Shown here: in pieces, positions 8,416 through 15,544 of the stretch | Layout of the letters: each line of letters begins with the position of its first letter | Position numbering within the stretch: the first letter of the stretch is position 1 | Virus record (IMG/VR): IMGVR_UViG_3300044638_009634 | Coordinates: 1-20,009 of that record | Reading direction: 5' to 3' (one strand) | Source: a virus | DNA length: 20,009 nt | Program-made: the position numbers and the translations under genes | Notes under the pieces: generated by a model | Database searches by the model: none | Seen by the model: the letters and a program-made list of their open reading frames with translations, nothing else | Told to the model about the DNA's origin: nothing

Positions 8416-11411
8416 TGCCTATTGGACCCATTGGTGGTGATTGCATTGATGATATTTCTTCTCGTGGTGGAAGAAATTCTGGTATTTCCTTTTTAGGAAA
8501 CCATACTATAAAAATTCTTGCCGTAGACCCATCATTTGCAAAACCACCAGAGTTTTATGAATATGACCGAAGTGTAGATTATGTTTATATTGGTAATCAC
8601 TTTGGTTTTGAATTTCAACTAACTTTCTATATGAATCTTAAAGGTTCTGCTGATGTACCTAACTTTGGATATTGGAGATGGACATACTTATGTGATGTTA
8701 ATATAAACTATCCTGATGGTTATGTATTTAGCCAAACTGTTTCATTAGGGACTGACTTGATAGACCCATTAGTTTATAATTTCAAAGAAGTTTCATTTCC
8801 TATCACTTTCAGCACAACAACAATTTTTAATCCACAAGGAAGAGTAAACCTTACAGAAGATGATACTTATGGTTACTACCCTCCGCATTTAACTCTTGAT
8901 TTATATGAGATAATTCCATCAGGAACAACACCATCCATAAGTGTAACAGTACAAGGCTTGGATGGAGCTACTGTAACATCAAATGCTCACGTTTTGACCA
9001 CTAATGCGACAACAGAATATGATTACACTATTAGCACAAAACTACACGCTAGTGGTGCTTCCGCAGGTGTTCAACCATTACAAATTAATAACTTAACATT
9101 AAATGAACTAGCATTACCTGATTACACATATTTGCACGTTATTGATTCTAATAACTATTTCTATCAAACAACAGGCGTAGATGCAAAAGTTCAAGGTTCT
9201 GATAATGCTTTTGGAGACCCTGTTTACAATGAAATAACAGCTGTTACAAGTGTTATTTTTGAAAGAAATGTTAAAAATAAGGGCATAGTTAACTCTTGGC
9301 AAAGCTCTTTTCCAGATGATTTAGATGTTGTTATAGATAGTTTTGATTACACTGGAAGAACAGTTAATTTTACTGGTTCTTTTGACCAAACTAACTTATT
9401 TCAAAGATATCAATTCGACTCTAATATTAAACTCGCCGGAGTTGATAATTTTGAAAACTTAGCATTTGATAATCTTCCAAGTGGATATATTTCAAACACT
9501 ATTACCCAAGCATCTTTATATGCAAATGGGGATTATATTGAAGCCACAAGATTACCTTTTCGTGCTTGGTCAAAACCTGGAGCAGATATTTATCACATTA
9601 AAAATACTGTTTTAGCAGGTACTGGAAACTCTAGAACTTATCCAAATGGATATTCATTTGCAAGTTACAGATATTTAGATGTTACTGCTGGAAATGCTAC
9701 TACTGTTCCTCAAAATGGAAAAGTTACTATTTCTCAAAATGGCACAAATACTATCTTAGATTATGATGTTGTTTGGCCAGCAGGAACAGCAACAACAAGA
9801 ATAGACTTATGTTTTGCTGGAATTGCTCATACTACTTTTCCATTTCCAAATACACAATCTCAAGATAATCCATATCCAAGAATCAACTTTATTTGGGGAG
9901 ATTTATCTGGAACTGGAAGAACTATTAATCAGGATATGTATGGCATTGGTCAAATTCAAAATGTTATAGCAACTGGAAATATTACAGTATCTCAATTCAA
10001 GTTAACAAGAAATGATAACACAGGTAAAGCATCATTAATAGCTCCATTTTCTGCAGGTCAAGGTTCAATTGGAAATACTTCTAATGGTTTTTTTCAATGG
10101 CAAACTAATAGTCCAACAAGAGTTTTCTTAGGGAGAAGATTTTGGGAACAAGATGTTGATGGAAAAAATGAAGAAGAATATGACCTCTCATATGAATATT
10201 TAATAAGCCAAAGTACGCCTATAGTAACTGACAAATTAAATGTTGAAGGCCTTTGCAATAACATTCAAAACAGAGTTGGAAGAATGCCTAATGGAAATAA
10301 TTATACTATTCACACTGGTTGGCAGGCTTCAGCATCTTATTCTGGAGCTGGTTCTTCTGCATACTTAACACACAGATTTGATAAGTTTATTGCTTATGCA
10401 TCTTGGCTTAATGGTAACGGACTTCAATATCTTAATGGTGTTTCTAACTATTCTATTCTTAGAGATTTGAGTCAAGAATCTGGTGATAGAGATATTTACA
10501 CTCAAATGATTTTTGATAGGATAAACACTACTTATCCTCCAGATTATTTTGATGCTTTTGGAATAGAGACACCAGGTGAGACAAGTTTAATTCTTAATAG
10601 CTTTTCTTGTCTACGTTCTGTTGGTCACGGTTTAGTACAACAATCTCAACTTGGTCAAAATGTAAGATATGAAACTAACACTGGTTTTTATCAAGGTGAA
10701 GCAACTACTGATGTATTAGGTGGATATCAAACAGGATTACCTGGCGGTACTGGACAAATAAACACTAGAATTAACTTTAATGCTAACTTAGTTAATATTC
10801 CAACTGCTTTTAATGCAAAACGTAATAGAGGTGCTTTTTATTATGTTATTGCACCAGATGCTAATATTATTAGTGCTGATATTAGTGGTTTTTATCAGCA
10901 TTTAATTGGATATGATAATTCTGGAACTCTTACACTAATCTTATCAGACACTCATAACTTTTCTAATTTCATTTATTTGAATACTAATATTATAAATATC
11001 CAAAATGGTGCTGTTAGATGGAAAACTAAAACAGATGAAAACCAAATTATTGCTACTATCGAAGATTTAGTTGGTAGTGTAAAAAGATATGAGATTGCAA
11101 ATTTAATAACTGGAGTAGCAGGAATGGCAACAACACTAGGAACTGGAACACAACCAGCTCTTGCTATTAACAAAAACGGATATGAACTGCACTTTTTCCG
11201 AACAACAGATAGTGGCGGAAGCATTAAAAGAGTAGGCATTGATAACGTAGGACAAATAGTAGTTGCATCCTCAATAGTTGTCACTGGAAATGTTACTACT
11301 AATGGTCTTGCAGCGTACTGGTATGATGACGTTCCATACCTAGTATACTCTCACGCTACAAATGGAATCACAGTGCTTTCATCACAGGATTATGGAATCA
11401 CATTCAGTTAG
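8415..11411 (+). CDS. Large structural protein, probable tail fibre / receptor-binding protein
   Basis: This 998-residue protein is beta-rich and dominated by Asn, Thr, Ser, Gly and Tyr, typical of phage tail fibres and tip proteins. It lies between the hub-like protein and the endolysin. No family is recognised for the first 800 or so residues. The last 150 residues look like part of a sialidase-like beta-propeller: strands such as NKNGYELHFFRTTDSGGSIK and AAYWYDDVPYLVYSHATNG, followed by SSQDYGITFS, which fits the Asp-box pattern S-x-D-x-G-x-T-F. The protein ends exactly at that motif, so the propeller appears incomplete or the motif closes the fold. The ATG overlaps the upstream stop (TAATG). 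Glycan binding is plausible but not shown. Confidence 0.7.
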   Translation: MPIGPIGGDCIDDISSRGGRNSGISFLGNHTIKILAVDPSFAKPPEFYEYDRSVDYVYIGNHFGFEFQLTFYMNLKGSADVPNFGYWRWTYLCDVNINYPDGYVFSQTVSLGTDLIDPLVYNFKEVSFPITFSTTTIFNPQGRVNLTEDDTYGYYPPHLTLDLYEIIPSGTTPSISVTVQGLDGATVTSNAHVLTTNATTEYDYTISTKLHASGASAGVQPLQINNLTLNELALPDYTYLHVIDSNNYFYQTTGVDAKVQGSDNAFGDPVYNEITAVTSVIFERNVKNKGIVNSWQSSFPDDLDVVIDSFDYTGRTVNFTGSFDQTNLFQRYQFDSNIKLAGVDNFENLAFDNLPSGYISNTITQASLYANGDYIEATRLPFRAWSKPGADIYHIKNTVLAGTGNSRTYPNGYSFASYRYLDVTAGNATTVPQNGKVTISQNGTNTILDYDVVWPAGTATTRIDLCFAGIAHTTFPFPNTQSQDNPYPRINFIWGDLSGTGRTINQDMYGIGQIQNVIATGNITVSQFKLTRNDNTGKASLIAPFSAGQGSIGNTSNGFFQWQTNSPTRVFLGRRFWEQDVDGKNEEEYDLSYEYLISQSTPIVTDKLNVEGLCNNIQNRVGRMPNGNNYTIHTGWQASASYSGAGSSAYLTHRFDKFIAYASWLNGNGLQYLNGVSNYSILRDLSQESGDRDIYTQMIFDRINTTYPPDYFDAFGIETPGETSLILNSFSCLRSVGHGLVQQSQLGQNVRYETNTGFYQGEATTDVLGGYQTGLPGGTGQINTRINFNANLVNIPTAFNAKRNRGAFYYVIAPDANIISADISGFYQHLIGYDNSGTLTLILSDTHNFSNFIYLNTNIINIQNGAVRWKTKTDENQIIATIEDLVGSVKRYEIANLITGVAGMATTLGTGTQPALAINKNGYELHFFRTTDSGGSIKRVGIDNVGQIVVASSIVVTGNVTTNGLAAYWYDDVPYLVYSHATNGITVLSSQDYGITFS

Positions 11412-11436
11412 TTTAGTTTTATTTTTAATAAAAATT

Positions 11437-11958
11437 ATGCAAAAAGAAATAGCAACACTAGCAGCAGACGAAGCAGTTAAAAATATTGGAGTGACTGAGA
11501 CTGACAAAGATAACCACGGTCCAGCTGTTAAGAAATACTTGAAAACTGTAGGACTTGAAGAAGGTTTTGCTTGGTGCGCAGCATTTCTCAAATACCGTTA
11601 TATTGTTGCTGCTGAACAACTTGACTTGACACTAAGTAAATCATTCTTAAAGCTTGATGGCTATACTCCAAACTGGGAAAAATATGCTAAAAACAATAGT
11701 ATTTGGACATCTGTAGCAGAAGCGAAAGCTAATCCATTACTTGTGCAAAAAGGACACGTTGCATTGTTTTATTCATCTGAAAAGAAAAGAATCTATCACT
11801 GTGGAATAGTAATATCTTCCAACGAAAGTGGTGTCTTACTTGTGGAAGGGAATACTAGTGGAGGACCTGGAGTAGATGCAAATGGTGGAGGTGTGTTTTT
11901 AAAAAAGAGAAGTTGGACTGCTCTTGGCATTAAGGGCGGTTTTATGAGGACTTATTGA
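11437..11958 (+). CDS. Endolysin, NlpC/P60-CHAP-like cysteine peptidase
   Basis: This 173-residue protein probably cleaves host peptidoglycan at the end of infection. The visible catalytic elements are Cys47 in GFAWCAAFLKY, His121 in YHCGIVI and Asn139 in LLVEGNTSGG, in the order Cys-His-Asn of CHAP and NlpC/P60 peptidases. Between them, GHVALFY is the strand usually preceding the His. The N-terminus (EIATLAADEAVKNIGVTETDKDNHGP) matches the substrate-side helix seen in related phage cell-wall peptidases. The ATG at 11437 is preferred over an in-frame ATG at 11362, because the extra 25 residues are translated inside the upstream fibre gene and look like noise. No convincing Shine-Dalgarno is present. 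No separate cell-wall-binding domain, signal peptide or holin is seen nearby. Confidence 0.85.
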   Translation: MQKEIATLAADEAVKNIGVTETDKDNHGPAVKKYLKTVGLEEGFAWCAAFLKYRYIVAAEQLDLTLSKSFLKLDGYTPNWEKYAKNNSIWTSVAEAKANPLLVQKGHVALFYSSEKKRIYHCGIVISSNESGVLLVEGNTSGGPGVDANGGGVFLKKRSWTALGIKGGFMRTY

Positions 11959-12121
11959 TAATATTGGATTTAAACAACGAATATTCCTATCACTATATGC
12001 AAACATTAGAAATGGAAATATTTGCAGAAACTTACAGAAAATATGGCATTTTTTACATTGAAAGGACTACATTACATTGATTAATAATTGCACTTCGAAA
12101 GAACAGTTGATAAGAGAAACT

Positions 12122-12152
12122 AAAAAAACCAGGCGATAAGCCTGGTTTTTTT
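12122..12152. terminator. Bidirectional Rho-independent terminator
   Basis: A perfect 7-bp stem ACCAGGC / GCCTGGT (12128-12134 with 12140-12146) with a 5-nt loop is flanked by an A tract on the left and a T tract on the right. It can stop the rightward late transcript after the endolysin and the leftward transcript of the nuclease gene. Confidence 0.9.
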
Positions 12153-12198
12153 ATTGGTTAAGGAATAGGAAAATATAGGTGAACGTCTAACAAAATTA

Positions 12199-12573
12199 TT
12201 ATACTATACTTAGATAATTTTTGATAGTCTTTATTCCATTTTCAGCATCAGTTACAACAACAAAAAGTGTTGGAATGTCGCTATGCTCATTGATTAATCT
12301 CGCATAATCTTTTTGCTCTGTGGACAATTTTCCTTTGAGAGTTTTAACTTCTATCCACAAACCAGCATAACCACCCTTTGCAACAGGAACAATCAAATCA
12401 TAAACTCCCCTTCTTAAACCCAGCTTTTTTAACCACGCCACAATTGAAAAAGACGTGCCAAAAAAACTATTTGGGCAATGAAAAATTGTCTTCAAAACTC
12501 TATACTCCTCCTCATTAGCCTTTATCCAGCTAACAATAGGAATATGCACATTTGATTCTGTTTCTCTTGCCAC
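12199..12573 (-). CDS. VRR-NUC domain nuclease
   Basis: This 124-residue protein matches the small stand-alone VRR-NUC family (PD-(D/E)XK fold), related to Holliday-junction resolvases and the FAN1 nuclease domain. Key positions are Asp59 in GLRRGVYDLIVP, Glu75 and Lys77 in GLWIEVKT and Gln87 in GKLSTEQ, in the usual D..ExK..Q order. In phages such enzymes are thought to process branched DNA during replication, recombination or packaging. It is encoded opposite to its neighbours, between a bidirectional terminator and a divergent promoter region. The only start upstream of the domain is GTG at 12573. It has no Shine-Dalgarno, and a -10-like box (TAGAAT) ends only 6 nt upstream, so the mRNA may be leaderless. 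Confidence 0.88.
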   Translation of the reverse strand: MARETESNVHIPIVSWIKANEEEYRVLKTIFHCPNSFFGTSFSIVAWLKKLGLRRGVYDLIVPVAKGGYAGLWIEVKTLKGKLSTEQKDYARLINEHSDIPTLFVVVTDAENGIKTIKNYLSIV

Positions 12574-12579
12574 AAAAAT

Positions 12580-12608
12580 ATTCTATACCTTTTTTGATAA
12601 TTTTGCAA
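12580..12608 (-). promoter_or_regulatory. Probable sigma70-type promoter of the nuclease gene
   Basis: Read on the minus strand, TTGCAA (12608-12603) and TAGAAT (12585-12580) are separated by 17 nt. The expected transcript start coincides with the GTG start codon. Confidence 0.55.
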
Positions 12609-12616
12609 GGAGGGTA

Positions 12617-12645
12617 TTGACAACAACTTGAATAACTGATATATT
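12617..12645 (+). promoter_or_regulatory. Strong sigma70-type promoter of the rightward operon
   Basis: A consensus TTGACA (12617-12622) and TATATT (12640-12645) are spaced exactly 17 nt. The expected start near 12652 leaves a short leader with AAGGA (12663-12667) before the GTG at 12675. It likely drives the unknown gene and the ATPase, and could be an early promoter using host RNA polymerase. Confidence 0.8.
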
Positions 12646-12674
12646 CCTAATGGTTATATGAAAAGGAACCCCAA

Positions 12675-13130
12675 GTGAATAAGTTTATCAAGATATTGGT
12701 TGATGTTAACAATGAATGGAACGAAGAGAATCCGTTCTACAAGGAAGATGCAAAGTTAGGTTTTTTTCCACTACCAGGAATTCATATCCTCATTGAAGAA
12801 AATGCTACTGACAAGATTAATCAAAAGTTATGGTTAATCAAGCCTAACAATGCAATCATATTAGAGAAAGATTTTATCTCTGGCAAAAAGCACTGTGATG
12901 TTTTTGAAATATCTGAAAGTGTAATGAAAGAGCTGGAAGAGATATATGTCTGGAACAAGGACAATGCTAATCATCAATTTCGTCCAAACTCCAGATTATT
13001 TTTAGGCACATTCAAAACCACTTATTATTTCAAAGAATTATATTTTGATTTTAATGAGAGCGTTTTCATTATCAACACTATGGTTGATAGTGGAGAACAG
13101 TTTTCTGCTAAGTTTGGAAAAGGAAAGTAA
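12675..13130 (+). CDS. Unknown protein, first gene of the rightward operon
   Basis: This 151-residue protein is not recognised. It is soluble, mixed alpha/beta and rich in Phe, Asn and Lys, with repeated aromatic beta strands (for example LWLIKPNNAIILEKDFI and KTTYYFKELYFDFNESVFIINTM) and no membrane segment, signal peptide or catalytic motif that I can identify. The start is GTG at 12675, with AAGGA 7 nt upstream and the consensus promoter at 12617-12645. It ends 4 nt before the ATPase start, so the two are probably co-transcribed and may act together in replication. Such position-based reasoning does not give a function; a replication accessory or host-takeover protein are both possible. 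Confidence 0.7.
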   Translation: MNKFIKILVDVNNEWNEENPFYKEDAKLGFFPLPGIHILIEENATDKINQKLWLIKPNNAIILEKDFISGKKHCDVFEISESVMKELEEIYVWNKDNANHQFRPNSRLFLGTFKTTYYFKELYFDFNESVFIINTMVDSGEQFSAKFGKGK

Positions 13131-13134
13131 AAAA

Positions 13135-14088
13135 ATGTTATTTAATAAATACAAAAGGACCAGTACGTTGAAAGCAAAGTATAGGAATGAACCCTATGAC
13201 AGATTTCTAATTGAAGATTTGATTGAAACCAACTCATTAAACCTTCTTGTTGCTCCATCATTTACAGGCAAAACATATGTTGCTATGGACATTTGTAGAG
13301 CGATTATCAATGGTTCAGATTTTTTAAACAAAGACTGTGAAAATGGAAGTGTTATTTATTTCGACAATGAAATGAAAGAAAAATACTTCTACAAGAGAAT
13401 GGAAAAGATTAACTTCCAAGATGATAATGACAACTTCATCTATTATAATAATGTTTTTCCAGACGTTAGTAATGAGAGTGAAAAACAATTCTTCATTGAA
13501 AAAATGAAAGAGTTTGTTGATGATGAAGGTGCTAATCTAATCGTTGTTGATTCACTTAACTCTAGTAGTAATGGATTAGATGAAAACTCTAACAAAGATA
13601 TGAGAGAGTTTATGGATTTCTTAAACCAAGTAAGTGCCATATGTACTGTTTTGGTAGTTCATCACACTTCAAAATACAACAATCCAAAATGCCTCACAAG
13701 AGAAGATATTAGAGGTGCTTCTTGTATTTTTAATATCTGTGACAACGTTTTTGTGATTGATAGCGATGATGATGTCAAAACATTTAAATCACTAAAGTCA
13801 AGAAATGCTGAAAAGTTACCAAAACCTATTCCTTTCAAATTTCAAAACTGTGGTGATGAGTTAGTTCTTATTACCACAGAACCAAAAGTTAAGGCTGAAA
13901 AACCATCAAAAGAGCAGGTTCTAGAGCTTTTTAAGGATAACAGTAACAAGACAGTTTTATTCAAGCATTTTCGAGATAATGGATTAGCTTTCACAGACCA
14001 ATGGATGACTAAGCTTTTAGAAACTATTCCACAAATAGACTCTAAGAAGGGTTTGAATAACTCCACCATTTTCTTCTTAAAAAGTTAG
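13135..14088 (+). CDS. RepA/KaiC-like AAA_25 ATPase, probable replicative helicase
   Basis: This 317-residue protein has the RecA-fold core of RepA-type hexameric helicases (AAA_25). Walker A is APSFTGKT (residues 40-47), a likely catalytic acidic motif YFDNEM follows at 75-80, Walker B is NLIVVDS (134-140), the HH motif VLVVHHTSK is at 172-180, and RGAS at 193-196 corresponds to the conserved loop of this family. The C-terminal 60 or so residues (from SKEQVLELFKD) form a helical domain that may bind DNA or a partner. It would unwind DNA or load the replication machinery. The ATG at 13135 is preferred: AGGA (13121-13124) lies 10 nt upstream and an in-frame start at 13045 would lie inside the preceding gene. 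No primase domain is fused and no polymerase is in the window. Confidence 0.85.
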   Translation: MLFNKYKRTSTLKAKYRNEPYDRFLIEDLIETNSLNLLVAPSFTGKTYVAMDICRAIINGSDFLNKDCENGSVIYFDNEMKEKYFYKRMEKINFQDDNDNFIYYNNVFPDVSNESEKQFFIEKMKEFVDDEGANLIVVDSLNSSSNGLDENSNKDMREFMDFLNQVSAICTVLVVHHTSKYNNPKCLTREDIRGASCIFNICDNVFVIDSDDDVKTFKSLKSRNAEKLPKPIPFKFQNCGDELVLITTEPKVKAEKPSKEQVLELFKDNSNKTVLFKHFRDNGLAFTDQWMTKLLETIPQIDSKKGLNNSTIFFLKS

Positions 14089-14091
14089 TTA

Positions 14092-14132
14092 AGCGGTTAT
14101 GCGGTTCTGCTTATATAGTAATACCGCAGAAC
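14092..14132 (+). repeat. GCGGTT direct/inverted repeats with alternative stems
   Basis: Two direct copies at 8-nt spacing (AGCGGTT 14092-14098 and TGCGGTT 14100-14106) face an inverted copy (ACCGCA, 14123-14128). The overlapping pair GTTCTGC (14104-14110) and GCAGAAC (14126-14132) makes a competing 7-bp stem. This could be iteron-like protein binding sites or a switchable RNA fold. Confidence 0.55.
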
Positions 14133-14149
14133 TAATTCTCTTCTATAAT

Positions 14150-14168
14150 TGGCCAGAGACTCTGGCCA
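14150..14168. promoter_or_regulatory. 19-bp perfect palindrome, operator-like
   Basis: TGGCCAGAG, one central A, then CTCTGGCCA form a perfect 9-1-9 dyad. A one-base spacer suits a dimeric DNA-binding protein better than a hairpin. It lies just right of a TATAAT (14144-14149), so it would overlap a transcript start if that box is used, though no good -35 is seen. Confidence 0.6.
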
Positions 14169-14190
14169 TATGTTATTAGGATAAGAAAAG

Positions 14191-14208
14191 CAAAACCTAA
14201 AGGTTTTG
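14191..14208. repeat. 8-bp inverted repeat
   Basis: CAAAACCT (14191-14198) and AGGTTTTG (14201-14208) are separated by two A residues. It may be a DNA-binding site or a small hairpin with a tetraloop. Confidence 0.5.
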
Positions 14209-14219
14209 AAGCGTTACCA

Positions 14220-14252
14220 ATGACCAGTACTTCTTAAAATCGTACTGGTCAT
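14220..14252. repeat. 11-bp perfect stem-loop
   Basis: ATGACCAGTAC (14220-14230) pairs perfectly with GTACTGGTCAT (14242-14252) around an 11-nt AT-rich loop. It is not followed by a T run, so it is not a typical terminator. Confidence 0.65.
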
Positions 14253-14319
14253 AAACACCACTCAAAAAGGATATTTTTGGATAATAATCTTGGTTTGGAT
14301 AGAGAAAAAGAACCAAAGA

Positions 14320-14328
14320 TGTTATAAT
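14320..14328 (+). promoter_or_regulatory. Extended -10 promoter of the regulator/sigma operon
   Basis: The box TG-T-TATAAT (TATAAT at 14323-14328) is a consensus extended -10. There is no -35 at the normal distance. The TTGGTT/AACCAA dyad (14290-14295 with 14311-14316) lies just upstream and partly in the spacer, where a regulator could bind. Confidence 0.65.
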
Positions 14329-14338
14329 AGTAGTGATA

Positions 14339-14344
14339 AGAGGA
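14339..14344 (+). promoter_or_regulatory. Ribosome binding site deciding the XRE gene start
   Basis: AGAGGA lies 8 nt before the ATG at 14353. It supports this start over a longer reading frame that begins at 14290, upstream of the promoter. Confidence 0.75.
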
Positions 14345-14352
14345 ATAGTAAG

Positions 14353-14565
14353 ATGCAAAAACAAGATATGCTAATAACCAGTTTAACACAAGTAGAACTA
14401 GCAGATAAGTTAGGTGTTTCTCAACCGTTGATAAGTAAGTGGATGAGTGGAAAATGTATGCCTAGAGTTAAAACCATTAGGAAAATAGCTCAAGCAACAG
14501 GATGTACTGAAGAAGAGTTACTAATGTACTTGTATGCAAAAAATAAAGAACTGGCGAGACTTTAA
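14353..14565 (+). CDS. XRE-family helix-turn-helix regulator
   Basis: This 70-residue protein is almost entirely a lambda-repressor-like HTH domain. The positioning helix is TQVELADKLG (residues 12-21) and the recognition helix is SQPLISKWMSG (23-33), followed by MPRVKTIRKIAQATGCTEEELL, the usual third and fourth helices. It is too short to carry a dimerisation or peptidase domain, as in Cro-like or small excise-type regulators. It is preceded by an extended -10 promoter and a group of palindromes that are candidate operators, and its end overlaps the sigma-factor gene by 32 nt, which suggests coupled translation. An autoregulator of the sigma operon is a reasonable guess. The N-terminal longer form is rejected because of the promoter position. 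Confidence 0.85.
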   Translation: MQKQDMLITSLTQVELADKLGVSQPLISKWMSGKCMPRVKTIRKIAQATGCTEEELLMYLYAKNKELARL

Positions 14566-15301
14566 CTGGTCTAGAAATAACAAAAATGGAAACCTCTCTT
14601 TTGAAGAAGAGGTTTTCTTGTGTTATGAAGTTAACAATGGCAATAGAGAAAAAGCATTAAACATTCTCATTGACCAAAACATTAATATGGTGCATAAGAT
14701 ATCCAAAAAATACTTATGGTGTAATATTCTTTACGAAGACTTATTACAATATGGAGTTGAAGGACTAATATCTGCTGCTCAAAACTTTGTTCCTGAAAAA
14801 GGTTACAAATACAATACTCTTGCTGGTCATTATGTTTTAGGTCGCATAAGAAGAGCTATTGAACAACACAATAGAATTATAAAAGTACCTGCTCACGTTA
14901 ACTTAGCCACATTAAAACTACTTGATATTGAAACTGAAAAGGAAGTAACAGATGAAATGCTACTTCCAATGGTTAACAAGAGAACCACACTTAATACTCT
15001 CAAATCAGCAGTGGAAGTTAAAAATACTCAAATATTAGAGATTGATTCTATTTTCCAAATAAGTGATGCTAAACTGGAAATAGATGAAAAAAAGATAGCA
15101 ATAGAACAAATATTACAAACCTTAAGACCAATCGAAATCACTTGCATTAAACTCAAATTTGGTCTTGATAATAATCTCTCTCTCACATACAAAGAAATAG
15201 ACAAAATAGTTAGTGCTGATTCTGAAGGTCTAATCAACAGGGCTATGATAAAACTTAGGAATATCGAGGGAATAGAGGAATTCCTAAGATATTTAAAGTA
15301 A
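14534..15301 (+). CDS. Phage-encoded sigma70-family RNA polymerase sigma factor
   Basis: The 255-residue product would redirect host RNA polymerase to phage promoters. Region 2 spans about residues 41-122: NMVHKISKKY, then EDLLQYGVEGLISAAQNF, PEKGYKYNTLAGHYVLGRIRRAIEQHN and IIKVPAHV, closely following the RpoD pattern ([28 protein letters not shown]...IRLPVH). Region 4 is about 188-250: EQILQTLRPIEITCIKLKFGL, then LTYKEIDKIVSADSEGLINRAMIKLR in place of the usual TLEEIG...RERIRQIEAKALRKLR. Region 1.1 is absent and region 3 is short. The start at 14534 overlaps the XRE gene by 32 nt and has no clear Shine-Dalgarno; a TAA at 14522 limits any upstream start. It is likely the regulator of late transcription, but its target promoter is unknown. 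Confidence 0.88.
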   Translation: MQKIKNWRDFNWSRNNKNGNLSFEEEVFLCYEVNNGNREKALNILIDQNINMVHKISKKYLWCNILYEDLLQYGVEGLISAAQNFVPEKGYKYNTLAGHYVLGRIRRAIEQHNRIIKVPAHVNLATLKLLDIETEKEVTDEMLLPMVNKRTTLNTLKSAVEVKNTQILEIDSIFQISDAKLEIDEKKIAIEQILQTLRPIEITCIKLKFGLDNNLSLTYKEIDKIVSADSEGLINRAMIKLRNIEGIEEFLRYLK

Positions 15302-15328
15302 TATTATCTGACAGGTTATAATAATAAT

Positions 15329-15544
15329 ATGGAAACTATTGAGACAGTTGAAAAGGTTAATGTTAGTTGTCGCATTCAAATAGCAATAACCAAAGAAAAT
15401 GGAAATTTTATGAGTGCTGAAGAAGTTAAGGCTTTTCTCTACGAATATGCAGGAAATCCTCAAGAATCTATCATACATTTAATCGAACAGGATAAGGTTG
15501 TCATTGAATCATTGTATTTTAGTGACTCCGAAAAAATAGTGTAA
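15329..15544 (+). CDS. Small unknown protein
   Basis: This 71-residue protein is not recognised. It is acidic and soluble, with a beta strand (VNVSCRIQIAITKENGN), a helix starting MSAEEVKAFLYEYA and a final strand (DKVVIESLYFS); no motif stands out. It lies 27 nt after the sigma gene and ends in TAATG with the following HTH gene, so it belongs to the same transcript. A TATAAT at 15317-15322 lies just upstream, but without a matching -35, so a separate promoter is uncertain. The Shine-Dalgarno ACAGG is weak. Size and position would suit a small regulator or anti-sigma-like partner, but nothing in the sequence shows this. Confidence 0.65.
   Translation: METIETVEKVNVSCRIQIAITKENGNFMSAEEVKAFLYEYAGNPQESIIHLIEQDKVVIESLYFSDSEKIV

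Larger units (their letters stand above)
14089..14352 (+). other. Noncoding region dense in inverted repeats (possible origin or operator region)
   Basis: No credible gene lies in these 264 nt. Five dyads follow one another. The first is a GCGGTT motif present twice directly (14093-14098, 14101-14106) with ACCGCA inverted (14123-14128). Then come a 19-bp palindrome (14150-14168), an 8-bp dyad (14191-14208), an 11-bp stem with an 11-nt loop (14220-14252) and a TTGGTT/AACCAA pair (14290-14316). The region separates the ATPase gene from the XRE regulator and ends with a promoter. None of the stems has a T tract typical of a terminator. Confidence 0.7.

Noticed and set aside
10973-11284. Minus-strand open frame of 103 codons within the fibre gene
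   Set aside because: There is no start signal or independent support, and the plus-strand gene continues through it.
11362-11436. N-terminal extension of the endolysin from ATG 11362
   Set aside because: The extra residues overlap the fibre gene's end in another frame and do not look like a signal peptide; the conserved domain starts just after ATG 11437.
11964-12080. Small plus-strand frame after the endolysin (27 residues from ATG 11997, longer from TTG 11964)
   Set aside because: It would be a possible lysis-cassette gene, but there is no ribosome site or membrane segment and it is too short to support.
13045-13134. N-terminal extension of the ATPase from ATG 13045
   Set aside because: It overlaps the preceding gene; the later ATG has an AGGA at good distance.
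14092-14140. tRNA-like fold in the noncoding region
   Set aside because: The stems overlap one another and there is no acceptor stem, anticodon arm or GGTTCRA-type T loop in register.
14220-14252. Rho-independent terminator after the ATPase gene
   Set aside because: It is a perfect stem but no T tract follows, and it lies 130 nt from the stop codon.
14290-14352. Longer form of the XRE protein beginning at 14290
   Set aside because: It would start upstream of the extended -10 promoter; AGAGGA marks 14353 as the start.
15317-15322. TATAAT before the 71-residue gene as a separate promoter
   Set aside because: No -35 at 16-18 nt and no extended TG; frequent chance match in AT-rich DNA.
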